From: JBBQWR01 sp038210495
GTDB lineage: Bacteria; Planctomycetota; Planctomycetia; Pirellulales; DATAWG01
DNA length: 64,000 nt
NCBI GenBank assembly: GCA_038210495.1
Contig: JBBQWR010000007.1
Span: forward strand, 62,001 to 126,000
Reading direction: 5' to 3'
The notes under the pieces were generated by a model that was not told the DNA's origin, ran no database searches, and saw nothing but the letters and a program-made list of their open reading frames with translations. Made by a program: the position numbers and the translations under genes. Position 1 is the stretch's first letter. Each line of letters starts with the position of its first letter. Of the stretch, positions 49,903 to 59,460 are shown piece by piece.

Positions 49903-51186
49903 ATGAAACGGCGAATTGTTGTCACCGGCGTCGGTTGCGTCACTCCGCTGGGAACCTCGGTCCCGCAGGTCTGGAGCGCCCTATTGCGTGGCGATTCGGG
50001 GGTCGGACCGACCACCGTGTTTGACGCCAAAAACTTTCCTACCCGCATCTCGGCCGAAGTTCGCAATTGGAGTGTCGCCGACATTGGCGAGAACCCGGCC
50101 CATTGGAAGTATCGCGGCCGGCACACGGCGTTCGCCGCTGGCGCCGCCAAGCAAGCCGTCGACGACGCCGGGCTCAAAGACGCCGCCATCGATCCGACTC
50201 GCTGGGGTGTCTACCTTGGCAGCGGCGAGGGCCAGCAGGACTTCAACCATTTTACGATGATGATGACGGCCGCGCTCCGCGGTCCCGAATTCGATTTGGC
50301 CAAGTTCAGCCGGGCCGGTCTGGAGACATTGCACCCGATCGCCGAGCTCGAGCAGGAACCAAACATGCCAGCCGGCCATTTGGCCAGCATGTTCAACGCC
50401 CAGGGCCCCAATTCCAATTGCCTCACCGCCTGTGCCGCCAGTAGTCAGGCGATCGGCGAAGCAGCCGAGATCATTCGCCGCGGCGACGCCGACATCATGC
50501 TCTCCGGCGGCGCGCACAGCATGATTCATCCGTTCGGCGTCACGGGCTTCAACTTGCTCACCGCGCTGAGCACGCGCAACGATGAGCCCGGCAAGGCCTC
50601 GCGCCCGTTCGACAAGGATCGCGACGGCTTCGTGCTCGGCGAAGGCGCGGCGATGGTTATTCTCGAAGAGCACGACCATGCTCGACGTCGCGGCGCCAAA
50701 ATTTACGGCGAACTCTTGGGCTACGGCTCGACGGCCGATGCGTTTCGCATCACGGACACGCATCCCGAGGGACGAGGCGCCGCGAGTTGCATCCGCATGG
50801 CGCTGGAAGACGCACGGTTGGGGCTCGAAGACATTCACTATATCAATGCCCACGGCACGAGCACGTCGGTCAATGACAAGGTCGAGACGCTGGCGATTAA
50901 GACCGTATTCGGTCAACGGGCGTACAAGATTCCGGTCTCAAGCACCAAAAGCATGTTAGGCCACTTGATCGCGGCCGCGGGCGCGACCGAGATGATCATC
51001 TGCTTGATGGCAATTCGCGACAACGCCCTGCCGCCGACGATTAATTACGACACGCCGGACCCGGATTGCGATCTGGACTATGTGCCCAACGAAGCCCGTC
51101 AGGCGACTTGCCGCTACGCTCTAAGCAACAGCTTCGGCTTCGGCGGGCAGAATGTGGCGCTAATCGTGGGGCGCTACGACGGATAA
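49903..51186 (+). CDS. 3-oxoacyl-ACP synthase II type (FabF-like ketosynthase)
   Basis: 427-residue condensing enzyme. The catalytic triad is complete: C177 (NCLTACAASSQAIGEA), H317 (INAHGTSTSVND) and H354 (STKSMLGHLIAAAG), with K349. The N-terminus RRIVVTGVGCVTPLGTS is typical. Residues about 110-158 contain an expanded helical region (FNHFTMMMTAALRGPEFDLAK...) instead of the shorter FabF loop. Last gene of the cassette. It ends just before a stable hairpin. Confidence 0.92.
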   Translation: MKRRIVVTGVGCVTPLGTSVPQVWSALLRGDSGVGPTTVFDAKNFPTRISAEVRNWSVADIGENPAHWKYRGRHTAFAAGAAKQAVDDAGLKDAAIDPTRWGVYLGSGEGQQDFNHFTMMMTAALRGPEFDLAKFSRAGLETLHPIAELEQEPNMPAGHLASMFNAQGPNSNCLTACAASSQAIGEAAEIIRRGDADIMLSGGAHSMIHPFGVTGFNLLTALSTRNDEPGKASRPFDKDRDGFVLGEGAAMVILEEHDHARRRGAKIYGELLGYGSTADAFRITDTHPEGRGAASCIRMALEDARLGLEDIHYINAHGTSTSVNDKVETLAIKTVFGQRAYKIPVSSTKSMLGHLIAAAGATEMIICLMAIRDNALPPTINYDTPDPDCDLDYVPNEARQATCRYALSNSFGFGGQNVALIVGRYDG

Positions 51187-51187
51187 A

Positions 51188-51232
51188 AGGGGCTAGGCGT
51201 GGTGCGGCTTTAGCCCCGGCGAGTCGCCGGGG
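51188..51232. terminator. Hairpin after the ketosynthase gene, with family C word
   Basis: AAGGGGCTAGGCG (family C word) is followed by the perfect palindrome CCCCGGCGAGTCGCCGGGG at 51214-51232. The stem is nine G:C-rich pairs with a minimal loop and no U-run. It lies between convergent genes and may act as a bidirectional terminator or simply be a repeat. Confidence 0.5.
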
Positions 51233-51291
51233 ACCAGTCGGTGGGATAATTTCCACCCGACCTCGCTCGCAGCGCCCCGTCTTTTTTCAAA

Positions 51292-51660
51292 CTACGGTCC
51301 GATGCTCGGCGGATTGGCGGCCAAGAAATCGCGTGGGCCGCGATTCGAGTAGTACGGATAAGCGACGCCGGCTGTCGGAGGCCCTTCCTGACCGACATAC
51401 GTGCCACCTTCACCACGCGGTAGCGGATGATGGGCGTAATCCCCTTGGCCTCCCGCGCCGCATTGGCCATTGGCGCAACCGCCGCCGCCGTTGTTGGCAC
51501 CGCCGCCACACGAGTCGCAGCCGCCGCCATTGCAACCGCCGCCGTTGCAACTTCCGCCGCCATACGGACGATGGGCGGCGAACATCCGGTCGCCAATTTC
51601 GCAACCCGTGCTGAGCGACAGAATCACAACACCGATTAGACCCAGAAGTGCGTTTCGCAT
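51292..51660 (-). CDS. Gly/Cys-rich lipoprotein (hypothetical)
   Basis: 122 residues from ATG 51660. Lipoprotein signal LIGVVILSLSTGC. The mature part has tandem GGGSCNGGGCNGGGCDSC units and GGGGCANGQCGAGG, then a Pro/Tyr/Arg-rich tail (PYYSNRGPRDF). The seven or so cysteines in regular Gly spacing suggest metal binding or cross-linking at the cell surface (inference). No family recognised. Confidence 0.65.
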   Translation of the reverse strand: MRNALLGLIGVVILSLSTGCEIGDRMFAAHRPYGGGSCNGGGCNGGGCDSCGGGANNGGGGCANGQCGAGGQGDYAHHPLPRGEGGTYVGQEGPPTAGVAYPYYSNRGPRDFLAANPPSIGP

Positions 51661-51919
51661 GTGAGCTATTTCCATGCAGTTATGTGGTGAGAGTCGGCGA
51701 AGATCGCCGCTCGCGTTGACAGCGAATTCCAAGAGTTAGCTTGCAGCCGTTCGGTTCGATGGAACCGAATTGACTCGGCCAGTCGGCTGAGATTCAGTCG
51801 CCCGATAAGCTGTATCGGCGTCACATTTGGAAGAATCCAACAAATCGTCAAAACCGACGGCGGTTGACGTGTCGGAAAATTAGCCCCGAGCGGCTGCGGA
51901 GCGATGCTAGCGGCCGCAA

Positions 51920-52411
51920 TTAGCCGCGCGGATAATCGAACATCATCGGCGGCAGCGGCGCCCGTTCTCGGCGAGCGCCGATCGCGCGGGCAGTCAACAC
52001 AACAGCCGCGCCTGAAACGAGCAATGCGCCGGCCATCGCTAGAGCAATCCCGCCAATTCCCATCTGGCCAAACCAACCTCGACGACTGGCGCGAGCGGAG
52101 TCGTTTTCGGTATTTGTTTTGGCGACCGCGAGCGAAGCGGCCTGCTGCTGCTTTTCCTGTTCCGCCATCATTCGGCGCCTGACCGATTCCGTCAGTACCA
52201 TCTGCTGCGAGCCATAGGTTTGAGCGGCCCTTTCGGTGATCGAATTCGCTCCCGGCTCAGAGTCGTTGATATTCAGAATATCATCCAAGGATCGCGCTTC
52301 TTGCCGATTGCCGAACCCGTTATCGGCGCCGCGCGCGCAAGGCAGGCCTGCCATTAAAACAGCGACCAGGGGAAGAACTGCCCCAAAGACAACCCGCGTC
52401 GATCTAGACAC
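51920..52411 (-). CDS. Secreted/membrane hypothetical protein
   Basis: 163 residues from GTG 52411, which sits seven bases after AGGAG; TTG 52417 is an alternative. Signal peptide VVFGAVLPLVAVLMAGLPCARG, a soluble Gln/Glu/Ser-rich middle with AEQEKQQQAASLAVAK, and a C-terminal transmembrane segment IGGIALAMAGALLVSGAAVVLTA followed by basic residues. Topology suggests a type I membrane protein. Function not known. Confidence 0.65.
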   Translation of the reverse strand: MSRSTRVVFGAVLPLVAVLMAGLPCARGADNGFGNRQEARSLDDILNINDSEPGANSITERAAQTYGSQQMVLTESVRRRMMAEQEKQQQAASLAVAKTNTENDSARASRRGWFGQMGIGGIALAMAGALLVSGAAVVLTARAIGARRERAPLPPMMFDYPRG

Positions 52412-52752
52412 TAGCAATCTCCTGTCATCTTGGCTGACAAGCCCCGAGCGGCCAAACCGGTCGTCAGGTCCTGCGCAAATTCGCCGATGTGATTCGCAAA
52501 TTAAGGGATTCCCCGACTATATCCGAATTCGCGGTTGTGTCAACAAATCAGTGACAGCCACACCAGGCGTCTCACAAAAATGGTGAAAGCGGTTCGCATG
52601 AAGCGGTTTTTCATAGGCCGAAGTTGACAAACGCTGGGAAATCATCCAGCTTAGGCTATGTAGCCCCACCTACTTGGAGGTCGCGTTTCCCCCAGCCGGC
52701 GAGCGGTCCCGCTTGCCTCTGCGCCTCCCGCCCCGTCCCATCTCACTGGAAA
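52412..52752. other. Gap upstream of the beta-propeller gene
   Basis: 341 bases between divergent genes. It holds the start signals of both, no repeat family I could recognise and no clear promoter pair; TTGACA at 52624 has no well-spaced -10. Confidence 0.3.
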
Positions 52753-54345
52753 ATGAGTTGTCGCATGCGCCAAGTGTTAATGCTCGTTTGCGGAATCGGT
52801 TTGCTATCCCCTGCCACGGCGCCGCAATGCATTGCCGCCGATTGGCCTCAATGGGGCGGCACACTCGACCGCAACATGGTTTCCGACGCGAAGGGGCTGC
52901 CCGTCAAATTTGAGCCTTCCGGCAAGACCGATCCGAAAAAGAGCGGCGTGAAATGGTCGGTTAAGCTGGGCTCGCATACCTATGGCAATCCGGTGATCTC
53001 GGGCGGAAAAATCTTCGTCGGCACGAACAACGCCTCCCCTCGCGACCCAAAATACTCTGGCGATCGAAATGTGCTGATGTGCTTCGACGAGCAGGACGGC
53101 CGATTTCTCTGGCAACTGGCTGTCTCCAAAGTGCAGGGCGAGGCCGACTATCACGAACTTGGCATCTGCTCCTCCCCCACGATCGAAGGCAACCGGGTCT
53201 ATACCGTGACCAGCCACTGCGAGATTTTGTGCCTCGACACCGAGGGGCTGGCCAACGGCAACGACGGGCCGTTTCGCGACGAGGCCCAGTACTTGGCCAA
53301 GCCGCTGGAGCACAAACTCGAAATCCGTAAGGACGGCCCGATCGTGAAATTGACGCCCGGGCCGCCCATCAAGCTTGGCCCGACCGACGCCGACATCTTC
53401 TGGCGCTACGACTTGCTCACGGAGCAAAAAGTTTGGCCCCACGACGCAACTAGTTGTTCCAGTTTGGTCTACGGCGATCTGGTCTACTTTGGTACATGCA
53501 ATGCAAGAACAGACCACAAGTATGTGCCGTATACCAACGCTCGATCGCTCATCGCGCTCGATAAAATCACCGGCAAGCTCGTCGCTGTGGACGACGCCGA
53601 TGCAAGCAAGGGAATTTTTCACGGTTCGTGGTCAAGCCCGTCGCTGGGAGTGGTCAATGGTCGGCCGCTGATCTTCTACGGCGGTGGCGACGGCCGATGT
53701 TATGCGTTCGATCCGAAACCGGTCCCTAACGACGACCCGAGCAAGCCGGCCATTCTCAAGAACATTTGGACGTGCGATTGCAATCCGGTCGAATATCGCG
53801 CCAAAGACGACAAACCGATTGCTTACCGCGCCAAAAAGGGACCGAGCGAGATCATCGGCACGCCCGTCTGCTACAAAAATCGGGTTTACGTCGCGATCGG
53901 CCAAGACCCCAATCACGGCACGGGGATTGGCTGCGTGACCTGCATCGACGCGACGAAAACGGGCGAGATTTCCGAGTCGGGCAAAATCTGGGAATTTAAG
54001 GACATGGACCGTTCGCTCTCAACCGTGTCGATCGCCGACGGACTGCTGTACGTCGCCGATTACAGCGGCACGGTGCATTGCCTCGACCTCGACTCTGGCA
54101 AACAGGTCTGGAAACACGACACGCAGTCGTACATGTGGGGCAGCACGCTGGTGGCCGATGGAAAAGTCTATTTCGGTGATACCACGGGCACACTCTGGAT
54201 TCTCGCCGCCGGTCGCGAAAAAAAGGTGCTCAATAAAATCGTCCTCGATGCGACGATTTACCAAACTCCGGTTGTGGCCAATGGCGTGCTGTACGTCACC
54301 GACGAGCAGCGGATGTACGCGGTTCCGCTCGTCGATCAAAAGTAA
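52753..54345 (+). CDS. PQQ-like beta-propeller secreted protein
   Basis: 530 residues from ATG 52753, with a Sec signal RQVLMLVCGIGLLSPATAPQC. The mature protein shows repeated blade motifs such as GNPVISGGKIFVGTNN, TIEGNRVYTVTSHCEILCLDT, IADGLLYVADYSGTVHCLDLDSGKQVWKHD and LVADGKVYFGDTTGTLWI, typical of the eight-bladed PQQ/BamB-like family common in planctomycetes. No calcium/PQQ-binding active site of true dehydrogenases is evident. Extra cysteine pairs (TCDCNP, CVTC) occur. Likely periplasmic. An in-frame extension to 52624 lacks a signal. Confidence 0.82.
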   Translation: MSCRMRQVLMLVCGIGLLSPATAPQCIAADWPQWGGTLDRNMVSDAKGLPVKFEPSGKTDPKKSGVKWSVKLGSHTYGNPVISGGKIFVGTNNASPRDPKYSGDRNVLMCFDEQDGRFLWQLAVSKVQGEADYHELGICSSPTIEGNRVYTVTSHCEILCLDTEGLANGNDGPFRDEAQYLAKPLEHKLEIRKDGPIVKLTPGPPIKLGPTDADIFWRYDLLTEQKVWPHDATSCSSLVYGDLVYFGTCNARTDHKYVPYTNARSLIALDKITGKLVAVDDADASKGIFHGSWSSPSLGVVNGRPLIFYGGGDGRCYAFDPKPVPNDDPSKPAILKNIWTCDCNPVEYRAKDDKPIAYRAKKGPSEIIGTPVCYKNRVYVAIGQDPNHGTGIGCVTCIDATKTGEISESGKIWEFKDMDRSLSTVSIADGLLYVADYSGTVHCLDLDSGKQVWKHDTQSYMWGSTLVADGKVYFGDTTGTLWILAAGREKKVLNKIVLDATIYQTPVVANGVLYVTDEQRMYAVPLVDQK

Positions 54346-54447
54346 ACCGGCGGCCGAGACCAGCGTCGTCCATGGCGCTCGCCTATCGGCGAAGCTTCGA
54401 GAAGTGGGACCGGTCACGGCGACGACGGCGGTCATCGAGCGGCGGCG

Positions 54448-55644
54448 TCAGCCGCCAAACAGCGCAATGCTCGCCGTGAAGCCGTGCAGGAAATTTTTGC
54501 CGCCGATGGGGCCTAGCTCGCCTTGCGCGAAGAATCCGGCGACCGGAATTTCTCCGAGAACGTCGCGGATGCACTCCACGTCGTGATGGGGCTCGGAGAA
54601 TAGCCGAGTCCCGCGGCCATTGCACGTGAACAGCAGCGCGCCAGCCGGCGGCGTCGAACGGTCGGTCGCCGCCAACAGCGACCGCAAATCTTCGTCCGCC
54701 GTGTGAGCGTCGCGGATGTGGAACTGCACCGTTTGGCCGACTCGCACGCGATCGGCGATCGCGATGGCGCCTGTTTTCGGATCAGCGCCAACCACGTTGC
54801 GGACGAGAAAGTCGCCCCGTTGAAATTGGTCCTGGTATTCGTTGATGACCAGTCCAACGTGCAAACCCTGTCGCACGAGCTGTTGTTCGCTGGCCGTTAG
54901 CTCCGAATACGCTCCTTGCAATCGGGCCAGGGCCGGCGCCGCGCCCAACTCGAGGATGACATTGCCGTCGGCCTTGGTGATTACCATTGGGTGTCCGATT
55001 GGGCGGCAGCCTTGCGACACGACGGCCCGAATGCGCGCGGCGCCTTCGAGCAGCACGGCGACGGCGCCGTCGTTATAAAGCTGTCGGCCCAGCATCAGGC
55101 GATTTTCGCCCGGCCGCATGGCCCCACTCGCCATTCCGCCCAGCACGCGGGCGCCGGGATGGTCTTCATTGATTCGCCCGATCAGCTCGTCGGCAGCAAA
55201 CGTGAACGGATCGGCCAGGCACAGCATCGCCGCGTCGGCGGACCACTGCGGCGGCAGATCGATTGGCCAACCGGTGAACGCCGCTCCTTCGCTCGTCCGT
55301 GCATATTGAAGTCGGATCGGCGTGATCCGGGCGCCCGGCAGATGGGCGAGCCAGATCGCCACGGCCGGCTGCTGCTCGATCTCGCGCTCTGGTCCGACGA
55401 TCGATTCGCCCGTGCAGGCGAGCACCGACTCGGTTTGCAGTCGATCGACCAGCCGAGCGCCGAGTTGCTCCCAGCCGGCGCCATATTGGCTAGATACGAA
55501 GACCATCGCCAAGTCGCACGAGCCTTGCAGTTTGCTCGTCGCGACATCGATGGCTTCGCCGACCGCCGCCGCCAACTCGGGCAAAGTCGACATGGCTGCG
55601 GCGCAGCCGACTCGCACGGAATGAGTCGCATCGGTCGCGGACAT
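54448..55644 (-). CDS. FIST domain protein
   Basis: 398 residues with FIST_N (about 20-210: ARVLGGMASGA, DGAVAVLLEG) and FIST_C (about 220-370: NEYQDQFQRGDFLVRNVVGAD, GALLFTCNGRGTRLF, VAGFFAQGELGPIGGKNFLHGFTAS). FIST modules sense small ligands, perhaps amino acids, for signalling. Here no kinase or chemotaxis domain is fused, so it is a free sensor. A RidA gene lies 9 bases upstream in the same direction, a hint of co-expression. Confidence 0.9.
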   Translation of the reverse strand: MSATDATHSVRVGCAAAMSTLPELAAAVGEAIDVATSKLQGSCDLAMVFVSSQYGAGWEQLGARLVDRLQTESVLACTGESIVGPEREIEQQPAVAIWLAHLPGARITPIRLQYARTSEGAAFTGWPIDLPPQWSADAAMLCLADPFTFAADELIGRINEDHPGARVLGGMASGAMRPGENRLMLGRQLYNDGAVAVLLEGAARIRAVVSQGCRPIGHPMVITKADGNVILELGAAPALARLQGAYSELTASEQQLVRQGLHVGLVINEYQDQFQRGDFLVRNVVGADPKTGAIAIADRVRVGQTVQFHIRDAHTADEDLRSLLAATDRSTPPAGALLFTCNGRGTRLFSEPHHDVECIRDVLGEIPVAGFFAQGELGPIGGKNFLHGFTASIALFGG

Positions 55645-55653
55645 GGATCGGCC

Positions 55654-56118
55654 TTAGTTTTCCAGCTCGAAAATCGCTTCGACTTCCACCGCCATGTTTC
55701 CCGGCAGCGACACGGCGCCAACGGCGCTCCGGGCGCCCACGCCGCTGTCCATTCCAAAGACCTCGGCCATCAACTCGCTGAATCCGTTGATCACGGCCGG
55801 ATGCTGATGGAACTCCGGCGTGCAATTGACCAGCCCCAGCGTTTTGACGAGCCGGCGAATCTCGTTCAGGCCGCCGAGATAATGCCGCAGCGTGGCCAAC
55901 ATCGCGAGGCCGACCTGCCGGGCCGCTTTCTTGCCGGCGTCCAAATCGAGATCGGCCCCCACACGGCCGAGGATCAGCGTCTTGTCCAAGCGCAGCGGCC
56001 CATGACCAGACACATACACCAGATTCTGAACCTGCACGATCGGTTTGTAGACGCCTTGCGGACTGGGCACATGCGGCAACTCGAGTTTCAGCTCGACAAT
56101 CTTCTCTTCCGCGTTCAT
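55654..56118 (-). CDS. RidA/YjgF family protein
   Basis: 154 residues of the Rid superfamily (reactive imine/enamine deaminases). It contains VYVSGHGPLRLDKTL, AMLATLRHYLGGLNEIRRLVKTLGLVNC and the end ARSAVGAVSLPGNMAVEVEAIFEL, where the usual conserved arginine and glycine are present (GARSAVG). It belongs to the longer YjgH-like group rather than the 128-residue RidA. Co-directional with the FIST gene. Confidence 0.88.
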   Translation of the reverse strand: MNAEEKIVELKLELPHVPSPQGVYKPIVQVQNLVYVSGHGPLRLDKTLILGRVGADLDLDAGKKAARQVGLAMLATLRHYLGGLNEIRRLVKTLGLVNCTPEFHQHPAVINGFSELMAEVFGMDSGVGARSAVGAVSLPGNMAVEVEAIFELEN

Positions 56119-56250
56119 GACAGGCGGCTACCCGTGTTTGGAAACAAATAGATGAGCAACTAGCCCTACGATATCCGTTTGAATCGGCAATGGGTAGATG
56201 GGGAGCGTGGCGAGTGGCGAGTCGAACGGTTTAACCGCGAGGCGCTTCAC

Positions 56251-56320
56251 TCCCGTCTCCCGTCTCCCGTCTCCCGTCTCCCGTCTCCCGACTCCCGACT
56301 CCCGACTCCCGTCTCTCGAC
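56251..56320. repeat. Heptamer tandem array (TCCCGTC / TCCCGAC), ten units
   Basis: Ten 7-base units: five TCCCGTC, three TCCCGAC, one TCCCGTC, one TCTCGAC, ending five bases from the stop codon of the downstream convergent-side gene. GTGGCGAGTGGCGAGT heptamers lie just upstream near 56210. Confidence 0.85.
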
Positions 56321-56324
56321 TTTC

Positions 56325-57845
56325 CTACGCCAACTGGCGAGCGTCGAGCGATCTGTCGCCGCGCAATTTGACTCGCGTTAACTCGGCGCTGCGAGATTTA
56401 CCGACGATCATGGATATCGTCGGGACGACGAACCACAGGGTCGAGCCGATCCCGAGCAGACCCAATCGTCCGGCCCAGTCGAGCAACAGATAATGGACGG
56501 TCATAAGCGAGCAGAAGGCGATCGCTAGCCAAGTCGCCATCCGCGGCCGACCTGCCCTGACGTGCCACAGCGGCACGGCAATGAGCGCCGGCAGCGCGAT
56601 CAGGAAATGATGGGCCCAAGACAGCGGCGAAACGATCAGCGACAACACGCACGCCAGTCCGAAGATTGCAGCCATGTCGCCCAGGGCAGATCCTGAGCGA
56701 ACCTGCCAAACCGCGAGCAGCAAGAGAGCCACCAGCAAAGCCCGCGCACATGCGATTGCCTTCGCGACGACGGGGTTGTCCATTGGCATTGCGCCGTGGG
56801 ACGATGCGCCGTTCTCCGTCGGCCCGTTGTCGGGTCCCCCGGTGAACTCATGCACGGTCCAATTTCCTAAACTGGTAATGGCGTTGCTCAAACTTTGATT
56901 GCGAACGCTCAAAAATCCGGAATTGTTTTCCTCACCCATGTCGTGATGCACGACCACCCGATCGATCCACGTTTTTAAGTGAGCTACGTTTTCGGCTTGT
57001 CCGATCGCCAGGCCGGGAATCGAGAAGAAGAACAAGCCCAAGCCGAAGCCAACTCCCCCGCTCGCTCCCAAAAACCGTCGGGTGGAATCAGATTGCCAAC
57101 CGCCTCGAATTGCCGCGACCAGCAGAGCCAACAACAAGACACCCACTGGCAGCGCGGGCGTTAATTTAAAGGCGATCGCCAATGCCAACGCCATTCCGCC
57201 AGTGGCGGCGCCCCACCAATTGCGATTTTCGGCTACATAGCGAAACCCCAGCAGTAACAAGTAGGCAAGCAGGATCCCGATCTGCCCACGTTGCAAGCAA
57301 TTTGCCGCCGGCAGCGCGATCGTCGCCGCCGCGAGCCAAGGTATCCGCGCCCGGGCCGACGTCGCCCGGGAGTTTGCCTCGTCGTGGTTCCCGCCGCCAA
57401 GCAAACTCCAAATTCGACGGCACTCCCGGTAGCAACCCCAGCCGATCAATAGGCTGAAAAAGAACCATGCAACCGCCTGCCACTGCGGATCGAGCCGGGC
57501 AAGCGGAGCCATGAGGATCGCAAACAACGGCGGATACAAATACTTCCAGCCGCGCGGGTTGGCCACATCGTACGGATTCCGCCCGTCAAAAAATGCGGAG
57601 CCCGCTTCGGTGTAGACCGTCAGATCGGTCTTGTGGTTCAACGGATCGTTCGGATCGACGCGCCCACGGTTGCGGACATCGGTCAATCCCCAAATCGATA
57701 GCGCCGCCGCGAGCACAATCAGAGACCAGCGAGACGTGGCGACGGATGGCACCATCTGAGCAGCGAAGCGGGCGACGTGGGAATTGGAAGCGGGGCGAAG
57801 TGTATCGGCGCCCGGAAAATGGGTCAATGCAAAAGGCAACTTCAC
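56325..57845 (-). CDS. GT87-like membrane glycosyltransferase (DUF2029)
   Basis: 506 residues with about ten transmembrane segments. An early soluble motif KTDLTVYTEAGSAFFDGRNPYDVANPRGWKYLYPPLFAILMAPL is the signature of GT87 mannosyltransferases (D..YY..A..GR.PY), followed by NCLQRGQIGILLAYLLLLGFRYV and hydrophobic helices to the end. Family members use polyprenyl-phosphate sugars at the membrane. An internal start at 57755 (MVPSVATSRW) is possible. It stands alone. Confidence 0.85.
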   Translation of the reverse strand: MKLPFALTHFPGADTLRPASNSHVARFAAQMVPSVATSRWSLIVLAAALSIWGLTDVRNRGRVDPNDPLNHKTDLTVYTEAGSAFFDGRNPYDVANPRGWKYLYPPLFAILMAPLARLDPQWQAVAWFFFSLLIGWGCYRECRRIWSLLGGGNHDEANSRATSARARIPWLAAATIALPAANCLQRGQIGILLAYLLLLGFRYVAENRNWWGAATGGMALALAIAFKLTPALPVGVLLLALLVAAIRGGWQSDSTRRFLGASGGVGFGLGLFFFSIPGLAIGQAENVAHLKTWIDRVVVHHDMGEENNSGFLSVRNQSLSNAITSLGNWTVHEFTGGPDNGPTENGASSHGAMPMDNPVVAKAIACARALLVALLLLAVWQVRSGSALGDMAAIFGLACVLSLIVSPLSWAHHFLIALPALIAVPLWHVRAGRPRMATWLAIAFCSLMTVHYLLLDWAGRLGLLGIGSTLWFVVPTISMIVGKSRSAELTRVKLRGDRSLDARQLA

Positions 57846-57991
57846 GCGGCGCCGTGCTACCGCATGTTCTCCAAACTCCCGCCCGGCCTAGCTAACCGGA
57901 AATCTTTGCCAACCGAATCAATTCCGACAACCGTTAAAGCCGATACCAACCGCGAGGGTCGCCTATCTTCCCTGCTATCGAGGAAAACTGC

Positions 57992-59449
57992 GTGCCGAGG
58001 CCTTGGTTCAAAATTCGACGCGGCGCCGTGCTGGCATTGGCGATCATCGCCTGCACTGGCGCCGTTGCGCGCGGCCAAAACGACGGCGACCTCTTCAGCG
58101 CGGCGCCGCAGCGCCGGCGACCGATCGTGATCGGCCTGCCCGCGCCCACGGGCGGACAGAGCGGCGAAATCAAGCTTGAGCCGAACGTGGTCGTCAATGG
58201 CGCCGCGATGATTCCAGCCGGTGGGGACTATCGCAATCCGCAGGCCAGCCAGATAGGCGCCGACGGTGGCGTTTCTTTTCCGCTAAGCCTATCCTCGCCA
58301 CTGACGAGCGGTGGAGTTATACCCACGGCTGGCGTCGCGCTGCCGCTACGAGTTATACCGGCGAACCAGCCGCTTGCGCCGCCAGCAGCCGCGGGGACCG
58401 GGGCAGCTGGCCCAAGCGCGATGCCATTGCCGGCGCTGGAAGCTGCGCCGGGCGAAGAGCTTCCGCCTGGTGGCGTCCCGCCTTTGGAAATGACACCCAA
58501 AGCCGAGCCGCTTTTTGCTCAATCGCTCTGCGCCACTCCCGAAATCGGTCCGCACGTCCATCACCACAAGGGCACGTTTTACGGACTCGGCGGCGTTGAA
58601 GCCGGAACAGGCGATCCGGGCATCGGACACGAGCGGGTCATGTTCGCGCCGTTCGCGATCGACATCACGCAGCCGGAAAGCGACCTCAAGTTCCGATTCG
58701 ATGCGTTTTATCATCGCTACAATCCCGACCGAGTCGAATATTTCTGGGCGCGCGAAGGGCAACGCGGTCCAAAGCTCGCCGAAACATTCGTCAACAATCA
58801 AGATGTCACGACCACATGGGAAGTCGCCAGTGGCAAGGCGTTCTCGATCACCACCGAGCTCCCAATCCGCATCGTCGATCCGGTGAACAATGTGGGCACG
58901 GCCGGGCTCGGCGATCTGAGCATAACGACCAAAACCGTGCTCCTGGACGGCAACGAATGGCAGATCACGCAGATTTTTCGCACGATCACGCCGACCGGCG
59001 CCGCCAACAAGGGGCTCGGGACGGGCCACGTCTCGCTCGAGCCAGGCATGCTGTTCCGATATAAGTGGAGCCCGGAAACCTATTTCCACGGCGAACTGGA
59101 GTATTGGTTTCCGCTCGGCGGCGATCCGGTCTACGACGGCCAGGTGCTAAAATACGGCTTCGGCATCAGCCATTTGCTCTACGAGAACGACACGTTGGCG
59201 GTGATCCCGACGCTCGAATTCGTCGGCTACACGGTCTTCAATGGCGCCCAAACGGCCGTGCCGCCAACCGGCATTCCGCAACCAGTGGACACGATGGGCA
59301 TTTTTAATGTCCATCCCGGAATCCGCTTCGTCCGCGATTCGCTGGGCGATCTGGGCACATACGAGTGGGGCGTCGGCGCCGCGTTCGGCATCACCGCCAA
59401 CAAATGGTACAACGCCATGCTACTCGTCGAAGCGCGATTCTTATTCTAA
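57992..59449 (+). CDS. Predicted outer-membrane beta-barrel protein
   Basis: 485 residues, start GTG 57992. Signal peptide LALAIIACTGAVARG, a Pro/Ala/Gly-rich linker to about 175, then alternating amphipathic strands: LKFRFDAFYHRYN, FSITTELPIRIVD, GDLSITTKTVLLDG, PGMLFRYKWSPETYFHGELEYWFPLGG, YEWGVGAAFGITANKWYNAMLLVEARFLF. The terminal phenylalanine is the classical BAM recognition residue. The barrel resembles the transporter-like porins annotated as phenol-degradation MetA proteins. Fits with the bamD- and lptE-like genes. Confidence 0.75.
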   Translation: MPRPWFKIRRGAVLALAIIACTGAVARGQNDGDLFSAAPQRRRPIVIGLPAPTGGQSGEIKLEPNVVVNGAAMIPAGGDYRNPQASQIGADGGVSFPLSLSSPLTSGGVIPTAGVALPLRVIPANQPLAPPAAAGTGAAGPSAMPLPALEAAPGEELPPGGVPPLEMTPKAEPLFAQSLCATPEIGPHVHHHKGTFYGLGGVEAGTGDPGIGHERVMFAPFAIDITQPESDLKFRFDAFYHRYNPDRVEYFWAREGQRGPKLAETFVNNQDVTTTWEVASGKAFSITTELPIRIVDPVNNVGTAGLGDLSITTKTVLLDGNEWQITQIFRTITPTGAANKGLGTGHVSLEPGMLFRYKWSPETYFHGELEYWFPLGGDPVYDGQVLKYGFGISHLLYENDTLAVIPTLEFVGYTVFNGAQTAVPPTGIPQPVDTMGIFNVHPGIRFVRDSLGDLGTYEWGVGAAFGITANKWYNAMLLVEARFLF

Positions 59450-59460
59450 AAACTTCGCCA

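Noticed and set aside
56251..56320. Tandem array considered as a CRISPR
   Set aside because: Units are 7 bases with no spacers and no cas genes anywhere in the window.
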